5,037 bases of DNA from Clostridiales bacterium UBA4362 (lineage in GTDB: Bacteria > Bacillota > Clostridia > TANB77 > CAG-508). Below, in pieces: positions 1-5,037 of the stretch (the first letter of the stretch is position 1; each line of letters begins with the position of its first letter). The notes beneath the pieces are model-generated. The model ran no database searches and was not told the DNA's origin. It saw nothing but the letters and a program-made list of their open reading frames with translations. A program made the position numbers and the translations under genes. The DNA lies in contig DGSM01000120.1 of NCBI GenBank assembly GCA_002393975.1, positions 1 to 5,037 on the forward strand, written 5' to 3'.

Positions 1-140
1 ATTGCCTTTGTATATTGAGCTTTTAGAACTGCTTTTTCTATTGCCCTTGTATATTGGGCTTTTAGAACTGCTTTTTCTATTGCTCTTGTATATTGCGCCT
101 TAAGCATTGCCTTTTTTATTAATCTTATATATTGATTTTT
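1..140 (-). repeat. 39-bp in-frame tandem repeat array, at least 3.6 units
   Basis: Units lie at 140-102 (diverged first copy), 101-63, 62-24 and 23-1 (cut by the edge), all in the coding frame of the small repeat protein. The second and third copies differ at 3 of 39 bases, all at third codon positions (AAG/AAA, GCG/GCC, AGA/AGG), so their peptides are identical. The visible part of the fourth differs from the third at two bases, one silent and one Arg to Lys. The array may continue to the left, so its full length is unknown. Confidence 0.93.
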
Positions 141-161
141 TAATTCTTCTTTACTTAACAT
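1..161 (-). CDS. Tandem 13-residue-repeat protein (3' end outside window)
   Basis: The frame starts at ATG 161-159 and stays open to base 1, giving 53 complete codons. A seven-residue leader (MLSKEEL) is followed by 13-residue units: KNQYIRLIKKAML, then KAQYTRAIEKAVL twice, then KAQYTKA running off the edge. Each unit is Lys/Arg/Ala-rich with Tyr, Ile, Val and Leu at fixed positions and no Pro or Gly, so a long basic helix is the natural expectation (inference). Start support is strong: GAGG lies 8 nt upstream and the stop of the preceding gene is 14 nt away, so the two genes are probably co-transcribed and translationally close. No signal peptide, membrane segment or catalytic motif is visible in the part seen. 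I do not recognise the family. The repeat could be a nucleic-acid- or membrane-surface-binding helix, or a structural rod; neither is shown. Confidence 0.8.
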   Translation of the reverse strand, partial: MLSKEELKNQYIRLIKKAMLKAQYTRAIEKAVLKAQYTRAIEKAVLKAQYTKA

Positions 162-169
162 TACATTTA

Positions 170-174
170 CCTCT
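170..174 (-). promoter_or_regulatory. Ribosome binding site of the repeat-protein gene
   Basis: The minus strand reads AGAGG followed by 8 nt and then ATG at 161. The site begins just after the TAA stop (178-176) of the upstream small gene, which fixes the start and suggests a shared mRNA. A two-codon ATG-TAA at 166-161 overlaps the spacer and is probably meaningless. Confidence 0.75.
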
Positions 175-175
175 A

Positions 176-460
176 TTAAAATTTTAATTTCTTTAGTCCT
201 TTAAGCTTTGTTTCGTAAAAACTCTTGTCACTAGCAATATATTTAATTGGAACAATATTATTTTTTTCATCTTTCATTGAAAGTAAATAATCAATTTCTT
301 CTAAAGCATAATTTGAATTAATATAATCTTGACTTTCTTCCAAATTATAATCAATTTCACGCTCTGCTAATGCTTTTTCTGCTTTAATATTCTTTTGATA
401 CATCTCTCGTAGTTTTTCTAAATCTTCAGCATTAACACCTAATTGATCTGCTTTTTTCAT
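176..460 (-). CDS. Small charged hypothetical protein, 94 aa
   Basis: This is a complete small gene running from ATG 460-458 to TAA 178-176. The start is set by a GGAGG 8 nt upstream; a TTG at 475 would add five residues but sits on the ribosome binding site itself, so it is rejected. The product is soluble-looking, highly charged and cysteine-free. Residues 10-35 form a likely amphipathic helix (NAEDLEKLREMY onward), residues 36-60 are acidic with several Tyr (DYNLEESQDY, NYALEEIDYLL), and the last 35 residues are Lys-rich, ending KLKGLKKLKF. No transmembrane segment, signal peptide, zinc site or helix-turn-helix is obvious. It is the first gene after the terminator of the large gene and lies 14 nt from the repeat-protein gene, so the two probably form an operon. 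Residues 15-26 resemble the repeat motif of that neighbour. No family is recognised and the function is unknown. Confidence 0.85.
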   Translation of the reverse strand: MKKADQLGVNAEDLEKLREMYQKNIKAEKALAEREIDYNLEESQDYINSNYALEEIDYLLSMKDEKNNIVPIKYIASDKSFYETKLKGLKKLKF

Positions 461-468
461 TAGATATT

Positions 469-473
469 CCTCC
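469..473 (-). promoter_or_regulatory. Ribosome binding site deciding the start of the 94-aa gene
   Basis: The minus strand reads GGAGG, then 8 nt (AATATCTA), then ATG at 460. This near-consensus Shine-Dalgarno at ideal spacing selects ATG 460 over the in-frame TTG at 475. Confidence 0.85.
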
Positions 474-496
474 AATTTGTACTTATATACTATTTA

Positions 497-525
497 AGAA
501 TAGCATATGCAGGTGCAATAAACAA
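497..525 (-). promoter_or_regulatory. Candidate sigma-A promoter for the two small genes
   Basis: On the minus strand TTGTTT (525-520) and TATTCT (502-497) are separated by 17 nt, and the -10 is preceded by TGC, an extended -10 element. Transcription would start near 490, leaving a leader of about 30 nt before ATG 460. A promoter is expected here because the large gene ends at a terminator about 40 nt upstream. The -35 matches consensus at only three positions. A second possible pairing is TTGCAC with TAAATA at a 16-nt spacing, so the exact boxes are uncertain. The spacer holds the palindrome GCATATGC (503-510), and CTATT/AATAG arms (490-503) straddle the -10; either could be chance in AT-rich DNA. 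Confidence 0.42.
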
Positions 526-565
526 TTAAGTGGGCCTTTTTGTAACATAAATGAAGAATTGTAAC

Positions 566-597
566 AAAAAAGAAGAAGTGAGAATCTCACTTCTTCT
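566..597 (-). terminator. Rho-independent terminator of the large gene
   Basis: A perfect 12-bp inverted repeat (AGAAGAAGTGAG and CTCACTTCTTCT) with a 3-nt loop occupies 571-597. Read on the minus strand it is followed directly by a run of T (570-566). It begins 10 nt after the TAA stop (610-608) of the large gene. The opposite side has AAAAATTATTTTA and no T-run next to the stem, so the terminator works best for minus-strand transcription. It separates the large gene from the small operon. Confidence 0.9.
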
Positions 598-607
598 AAA
601 AATTATT

Positions 608-3600
608 TTATTTTTCTGGATCATCTTCATCGATTTCTTCATCTTCTACTTCTTGTTGTCCTTTTGCTTTTTTATCTTGTGCGATGATTTGATCGGCAAG
701 TTTTTCCATTACTTCAGAGCTTCTAGCAAGTATTGGATTTCTATCAGTAAATCTTCCACCATTTCTACCAATAGCATCTACAGATGTTCTATAGGTAGCT
801 TTTGAAGCTTCATGTAAAGCATCAATTGATCCAACTGCAGCTCCAGCTAGAGCACTTTGTCCAAGCGCATCTGCAGCTGCTTTCCAGCTAAATACATATT
901 CGTATGTAGGAGGAGTTCCTGGTACTGGTACAGTTTCATCCCATGCTGGTATAACTTTATCAATCCAATGTCCTGGTTCTACAACTTCTTGAGCAATTGT
1001 TTCAATATGTGAACCAATTGGAACTTGCTTTGTCATTCCTGACATTAGTTCTTGTAAACTTACCCAGTGATCATCTCCTAAGCTTACATATGTTCCTTGT
1101 AATGTTGCTGGATTAACTTTTCCTTGTCCTACAGCCTTTGCTAAATCTTCAATAGTTAATCCTTGTCTCATAACACCATTTCCGTCCATCATAGCTTGTC
1201 CAACAGTTCTATCAATGAATCCTGTGTGTTGACTTAGTCCTGCTGTATCTCCAACTCCTGTACCCCAACGAGTTCCATCATCTTGCCACATTGCTGTAAT
1301 TCTTTCTTTTCCAGTTAAAGTAATTTGCTGAGCTCCTCTTTGTCCACCAGAAACTGAATAATATCCTGTAACTTGTCTTCCAGCATTGGCTTGAGTTACA
1401 TCTTCCAATGTATGTCCTTGTAAATCATATTGAGTTCCATAATCTGTAACTTCAGTCTCAACATTCTTAGTAGTTGTTTGTCCATCAACCCACTCTTTTT
1501 GTGTTGTTTCATCATGATGAACTGTTTTTGTAGAATCAGGTGTTCCTGGATCAGTCATTTGTTTTTCAACAAATTTAGTATATCCATATCTAATAGCCAT
1601 ACCTGCTGCTGTAGCACCTACTGCAGTAATTACTCTGTTCCAGAAATCTCTATGTTCTTTCTCACCTTGATAATGTTGTTCCTCTGTAATAGCAGTACTT
1701 GCTGTCATAGTTGAAGCTTTTTCAGGTACAACTTCCATTCCTTGAGTTTGTTCTAACGCTTCCTCAGGTTTCTTAAATCTACCAGCTCCTACTTGTTCAG
1801 CTGTTCCTACTGTTCCTTTTGCAACATCAACTCTTAGTGTACTTCCTCTAGATCTTATAGCTGCATTTACTGCAACATTTGAAGACATACCTTCCATATG
1901 TTCTTCTGGATTATCTAATACTCCTTTGTCTCTTAATACAGAATTGTATGTTACTTGGCTTCTTGCTTCTGCTTGTCTATTTCTATCTCTTATTTCTCTA
2001 TTTGCTCTAGATTGTTCAGCATTTCTTTGAGTTGCTGCTACTCTTTCTGTTGCATTTCCATCTATCTCTTCATGCATTCTTCCTTGTTGTTGTTCAACAA
2101 TAGCGCCATGAGTAGCTTCTCTAGCTGCTTTTCTGAAAGGTAGTCTATCAGATTTAGCATGGAACCATGTTGTAAATTGTCTAATTAATCCAACTTCTGG
2201 TTTTCCAGTTTCATCCATTATTTGTTGACGATAGAAATCTCTTCTTGCAACTTCTTTAGTATAAGCAGGAGGTTCTGCAAGTGTAGGTAATCCTGCATCA
2301 ATAACATCTTTATGTTTCTTATAGTAGCTTCTAGCTGCCATTACGTTTCCAGCTGTTACAGCTCCTTTAAAGCCATAAGCTGCTGCCCATGTAGCAATTG
2401 CAATAGGTCCTGTACTTATAGCCCAAGCACCTGCTCCAATTAATAATGCATCTGTTATTATAGTTCCAATTCCACTCTTAATTGTTAATACTTTGTTTCC
2501 TTTTGCATCGATTTTTGTGAAATGTGGTAATCTTAATCCTGCAAATCTAAATACATTTGATACTGCATTTCCCATTTTAACAGGTGTTGGTAAGTTTCCT
2601 CTTACTGGTCTCATAGCTGTTAATGTAGATCCAGCAGTTTTTAATGTAGCATGTTTTACAGCTTCACTATTTGTTAAGCCATGAAATGTCTTAACATATT
2701 CCTTCTTTTCATTGATATATTCAAGTAATAATTTATCAGCAGCTTCTTGTCCTTGTTCCTTTAGAACTTTTTCATAAGCGGCTTTGAAATTTGGATTGCT
2801 AGAGAAGAAATCAAAGTTTTCTTTTACTAGTTTTAATCCTAATCCTGGTTCTTCTTTTTCTGCATTATCATATGCTGTAGTTAACTCTAGGAATCTTTGA
2901 TAATCATCTAGATTTAAGAAGTGTGCATCTGCTTCTCTTCCTTCATAGTTTCCAATTGTGTCATAATTTACCTTAACAACAGTTCCATCTGACTTTGTAA
3001 CTTCAATAGTTCCATCAGCCACTTGTCTATGATCATGGAATCTCTTAACTGTTTCATCCCATTTAGCTTCCATTTCTGGATTGCCAAACATTGTTGTAGC
3101 AATTTGTTCATCTCTTAATTTTTTATCAGCATCTGCATCATCTAAGATTTTTCTTCCACCATCTTGTGCATCTAATTCTGCTTGTCTTCCTCTTTGGATA
3201 GTATCTATTTCAAAGTTCAATACTTTGATATTTTCTGCTGTTTCTTTTAATTCATTTTGGATACCTCTTAATATCAAAGTAGTATTTTTTAAATATGTAT
3301 CGAAGAATGCATCAAATGCGTCCATATTTTCTGGTGTAAGTTCTTTATCAAAACCGGCTTCAACCATTTTAGCTTTGAATTTTTCATTATTCATGAAATT
3401 TTTTCTGATTGTTTCTAATATTTTAAGTCTATCTTCTTTAGATAAATTCTTATCATTTAATGCTTTGATTAGATTCTGATTATCTGGGCCAACTGCAATA
3501 CTCTTTACTTCTTCTCTTACAAGAGCTAATTGACTATTTAATTGAGATTGTCTTTCTGTGAATTTAGCAATACCTTCTTGATAGAATCTAATATAGTCTT

Positions 3601-5037
3601 CGTCAGTTACCCCTCTATCAGCTAAGGCTTGTCTTATTTCATGAGTCTTAAAGAAAGGATCTCCTAATTCTCTAGCAACTTTAGTTAAATCGTATTTTTC
3701 ACCTTCACCAGTAACTATAACTTTTTGATGCTTTCTTACTGTTTTAACAACTTCTTTACGTCTTAATAATAGTTCTTGCTTTCTTTGCAATAACTTCTTT
3801 ATTCTTAATTGTTGTTCTTCAGTTAGTTTGCTATCACTTACAATTACCTTTGTAGGTCCTCTTTTAGTTCTTGTAGTACTTACTTGTAAAAGATTTATTC
3901 TTTCAGCTTCTAGTTTTCTAATTTCTTCATTTGTTTGTACAAGTAAATCATATGTTTGAGCATATTTATCATCATATCCTTTAAGCTTTGCTAAATCTTG
4001 ACCAAGAGTTTTTGCTTTCTCTCTTAAAGTTTTAAGCTTAGCATCTATTTCAGCAATAGCTGCTGTTTTATCAGGAGTTAAAGATTTTAATAAATCATTT
4101 AATTCTTTTCTTTTAGCAGCTATTTGTTGGTCAACTTCTTGATCAACTTCTTTTAAAACAAATTCTCCAGTAGGTCCTGAATCCGCTTCTTCACCACCAT
4201 GAACATCTTGAGCTAATACACTTTCAATTTTGTGAACTGATGGATCTAGTTCAATTTGTCTATTTCCTATTCTTAAAATATCGCCTTTTTTAAAATTTTC
4301 AGGGCTTAAATTTCTATTAAGAACAGCGAATTGATCTCCAGGAATTCTATCAACTACTTTAAATCTTCTTTGCTCTAAATCAGCTATCTCTTCTTCTAAA
4401 GCTATTATTCTGTCATGAGGAGCTTGAGTTCTAGTAGCTCTAGCTGCCTCTAATTGATCTTCTAATACTTTTTCTTGATTAATTAAAGACAAAATAGAAG
4501 CATTCTCTTCTTCTAATTGCTTTTCACTCGCTTCAAGAGCTTTTCGTAATTCTATTACACGGCTTTGCAATTCAGGAACAATTTCTTCTAAAACGCCCAA
4601 TCCATCATAATTTCCTGATAACAAGTGAATATAAGGGTCATATTCAATGTTTTGCAAAGATCCATTTATATTAAATTTTAAAATGTCCCCTTTTTTACCG
4701 GGTTTTTTCCAAACATCAGGATTGTTCTTAACAAAATCTTTATCTCTTGCAATTTCAGAATAGTTCTCATTATTTAAATAAATAGAATTTAGTTCTTTTT
4801 TAATTGATGAAATTGTTTTTTGGAGATTATTTCTACTTTCTTCATGCTCTTGCCTTTGTTTTCTCAATTCTGTAATTTGTCTAGTTAATTCATCTATATC
4901 TGCATTGGGAACTGCTTTTGCCTGAGCAACAAGTTTATCTCTTTGAGTCTCTAATTCTGCTATTTGACGATTAATATCGTCAATTTGCATTTTTAGATTA
5001 ACCCAAGCAGCATTATTTTGAGAAGTTCCAACATCTT
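608..5037 (-). CDS. Giant coiled-coil, putatively membrane-anchored protein (5' end outside window)
   Basis: The frame runs from the right edge (first full codon at 5035) to TAA 610-608, giving 1,475 visible residues. The first in-window ATG (4990) is probably internal: it has no Shine-Dalgarno, and 15 sense codons (DVGTSQNNAAWVNLK) precede it in frame. Numbering from that Met, coiled-coil-like heptads occupy about 1-75, 136-215, 275-370, 386-421, 470-500 and 570-605. Small beta-hairpin-like modules (KKGDIL...IExDPxxH) interrupt them at 99-122 and 234-253, with a weaker one at 660-684. Residues 841-882 are a hydrophobic Ala/Gly/Ile hairpin. Residues 887-1116 are Arg/Gln-rich. Residues 1118-1135 are hydrophobic. 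Residues 1139-1369 are Thr/Gly/Trp-rich and acidic. Residues 1371-1392 are Ala/Gly-rich, and the tail from 1447 is almost all Asp/Glu. There are no cysteines, no Walker A and no recognised catalytic motif. The domain plan suggests a scaffold, surface or phage-tail-like structural protein, but no family is recognised. The gene has its own terminator. Confidence 0.88.
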   Translation of the reverse strand, partial: DVGTSQNNAAWVNLKMQIDDINRQIAELETQRDKLVAQAKAVPNADIDELTRQITELRKQRQEHEESRNNLQKTISSIKKELNSIYLNNENYSEIARDKDFVKNNPDVWKKPGKKGDILKFNINGSLQNIEYDPYIHLLSGNYDGLGVLEEIVPELQSRVIELRKALEASEKQLEEENASILSLINQEKVLEDQLEAARATRTQAPHDRIIALEEEIADLEQRRFKVVDRIPGDQFAVLNRNLSPENFKKGDILRIGNRQIELDPSVHKIESVLAQDVHGGEEADSGPTGEFVLKEVDQEVDQQIAAKRKELNDLLKSLTPDKTAAIAEIDAKLKTLREKAKTLGQDLAKLKGYDDKYAQTYDLLVQTNEEIRKLEAERINLLQVSTTRTKRGPTKVIVSDSKLTEEQQLRIKKLLQRKQELLLRRKEVVKTVRKHQKVIVTGEGEKYDLTKVARELGDPFFKTHEIRQALADRGVTDEDYIRFYQEGIAKFTERQSQLNSQLALVREEVKSIAVGPDNQNLIKALNDKNLSKEDRLKILETIRKNFMNNEKFKAKMVEAGFDKELTPENMDAFDAFFDTYLKNTTLILRGIQNELKETAENIKVLNFEIDTIQRGRQAELDAQDGGRKILDDADADKKLRDEQIATTMFGNPEMEAKWDETVKRFHDHRQVADGTIEVTKSDGTVVKVNYDTIGNYEGREADAHFLNLDDYQRFLELTTAYDNAEKEEPGLGLKLVKENFDFFSSNPNFKAAYEKVLKEQGQEAADKLLLEYINEKKEYVKTFHGLTNSEAVKHATLKTAGSTLTAMRPVRGNLPTPVKMGNAVSNVFRFAGLRLPHFTKIDAKGNKVLTIKSGIGTIITDALLIGAGAWAISTGPIAIATWAAAYGFKGAVTAGNVMAARSYYKKHKDVIDAGLPTLAEPPAYTKEVARRDFYRQQIMDETGKPEVGLIRQFTTWFHAKSDRLPFRKAAREATHGAIVEQQQGRMHEEIDGNATERVAATQRNAEQSRANREIRDRNRQAEARSQVTYNSVLRDKGVLDNPEEHMEGMSSNVAVNAAIRSRGSTLRVDVAKGTVGTAEQVGAGRFKKPEEALEQTQGMEVVPEKASTMTASTAITEEQHYQGEKEHRDFWNRVITAVGATAAGMAIRYGYTKFVEKQMTDPGTPDSTKTVHHDETTQKEWVDGQTTTKNVETEVTDYGTQYDLQGHTLEDVTQANAGRQVTGYYSVSGGQRGAQQITLTGKERITAMWQDDGTRWGTGVGDTAGLSQHTGFIDRTVGQAMMDGNGVMRQGLTIEDLAKAVGQGKVNPATLQGTYVSLGDDHWVSLQELMSGMTKQVPIGSHIETIAQEVVEPGHWIDKVIPAWDETVPVPGTPPTYEYVFSWKAAADALGQSALAGAAVGSIDALHEASKATYRTSVDAIGRNGGRFTDRNPILARSSEVMEKLADQIIAQDKKAKGQQEVEDEEIDEDDPEK
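815..880 (-). other. Weak hydrophobic segment 4 of the large protein
   Basis: Residues 1371-1392 are Ala/Gly-rich (QSALAGAAVGSIDAL) with two Asp and only moderate hydrophobicity. The segment sits between the acidic domain and a basic stretch (about 1397-1443). It could be a fourth membrane pass or a glycine-zipper helix. Confidence 0.3.
1580..1645 (-). other. Putative membrane segment 3 of the large protein
   Basis: Residues 1116-1137 read FWNRVITAVGATAAGMAIRYGY, of which about 14 central residues (VITAVGATAAGMAI) are apolar with small residues spaced as in packed helices. It separates the Arg-rich linker from the acidic Thr/Trp-rich domain. It is short, so membrane insertion is uncertain. 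Confidence 0.4.
2333..2476 (-). other. Hydrophobic hairpin in the large protein (putative membrane segments 1-2)
   Basis: Residues 839-886 contain two apolar runs, IGTIITDALLIGAGAWAIS and GPIAIATWAAAYGF, separated by a Thr-Gly-Pro turn. Each is long enough to cross a membrane, although one Asp (847) lies in the first. Basic residues flank both sides (TIKSG before; RSYYKKHK after), which fits a re-entrant or two-pass hairpin with both ends in the cytoplasm. A buried helical hairpin in a soluble or virion protein is the alternative. Confidence 0.55.
2939..3013 (-). repeat. Possible third, diverged hairpin module
   Basis: Residues 660-684 read GTIEVTKSDG, TVVKVNYDT, then IGNYEG. Compared with copy 1 it keeps the Gly-x-Ile start, an Asn/Asp-Gly turn nine residues on, the [YL]-D after the second strand, and a trailing GNY[DE]G. 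The KK and D-P-x-x-H marks are missing, so the relationship is tentative; any beta hairpin could look like this. Confidence 0.35.
4232..4291 (-). repeat. Internal beta-hairpin-like module, copy 2
   Basis: Residues 234-253 read KKGDILRI, GNR, then QIELDPSVH. It is shorter than copy 1 in the turn, but KKGDIL[KR] and Q-(N)-I-E-[YL]-D-P-x-[IV]-H are kept. It follows the second coiled-coil stretch exactly as copy 1 follows the first, so helix plus module looks like one duplicated unit of about 135 residues. Confidence 0.75.
4625..4696 (-). repeat. Internal beta-hairpin-like module, copy 1
   Basis: Residues 99-122 of the large protein (numbered from the Met at 4990) read KKGDILKF, a NING turn, then QNIEYDPYIH. 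The segment lies between two coiled-coil stretches (about 1-75 and 136-215). It matches copy 2 at KKGDIL, at I-E-x-D-P and at the His three residues after the Pro. Confidence 0.75.

Noticed and set aside
1..140. CRISPR array as an explanation of the repeats
   Set aside because: The 39-bp units are directly contiguous with no unique spacers, and they stay in one open frame behind a good ribosome binding site.
461..475. TTG start at 475 for the small charged protein
   Set aside because: The TTG overlaps the GGAGG that serves ATG 460 and has no Shine-Dalgarno of its own.
566..597. Bidirectional terminator
   Set aside because: Only the minus-strand reading has a T-run right after the stem, and no plus-strand gene ends here.
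551..805. Plus-strand frame of 84 codons rich in Phe, Ile and Leu that looks like a membrane protein
   Set aside because: It begins next to the terminator hairpin, has no ribosome binding site, and its hydrophobicity is the antisense image of the Lys/Glu/Asp-rich tail of the large protein.
3416..3454. EF-hand-like DKNLSKED segment (residues 513-520) in the large protein
   Set aside because: The position-6 Gly and the position-12 acidic residue of the calcium loop are absent.
3081..3479. Plus-strand frame of 132 codons
   Set aside because: It is antisense to the well-supported large gene, with no ribosome binding site seen; its Ser/Phe/Leu-rich composition mirrors Lys/Glu/Arg codons on the other strand.
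608..5037. Mycoplasma-type genetic code (TGA as Trp)
   Set aside because: The large frame contains many Trp, all as TGG, and no in-frame TGA, which would be very unlikely in a low-G+C genome using that code.
608..5037. Firm call as a phage tail tape-measure protein
   Set aside because: Coiled coils plus hydrophobic segments fit, but the neighbouring genes visible here are not phage-like and the acidic Thr/Trp-rich domain is not typical, so it is kept only as an alternative.

Overview
This is a low-G+C bacterial window in which every supported gene lies on the minus strand. AT-rich codons, strong GGAGG/GAGG ribosome binding sites 8 nt before ATG, and a compact hairpin plus T-run terminator all suggest a Bacillota-type organism. 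Trp is read through as TGG in a 1,475-codon frame (14 Trp codons) with no in-frame TGA, so the Mycoplasma/Spiroplasma code (TGA = Trp) is unlikely. I cannot name a genus. No rRNA, tRNA, CRISPR array, insertion sequence or recognised enzyme is visible.

From right to left, in the direction of transcription: (1) 5037-608 is one very large gene. It is cut at its 5' end by the window edge, because the frame stays open through the first in-window ATG (4990) to base 5037. Its product has at least 1,475 residues and no cysteine. It starts with about 600 residues of interrupted coiled coil that carry two, perhaps three, copies of a small beta-hairpin-like module. Next come an Ala/Gly-rich hydrophobic hairpin, an Arg/Gln-rich linker, a further hydrophobic segment, a Thr/Trp/Gly-rich acidic domain, a last weakly hydrophobic segment and an acidic tail. 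(2) 597-566 is an intrinsic terminator that closes this transcript. (3) 565-461 is a short intergenic stretch with a candidate promoter. (4) 460-176 encodes a small charged protein of 94 residues. (5) Only 14 nt further on, a second small gene starts at 161 and runs off the left edge; it is built almost entirely of 13-residue tandem repeats (39 bp per unit).

The two small genes look like one operon, separate from the large gene. They share a short motif of the form E-x-L-[KR]-x-x-Y-x-[KR]-x-I-K, which hints at a common origin or a common binding partner. No function can be assigned by recognition. The large protein looks like a structural or scaffold protein that may be membrane-anchored, and the repeat protein is the most unusual small element. 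The link between the large protein and the small operon rests on adjacency only.
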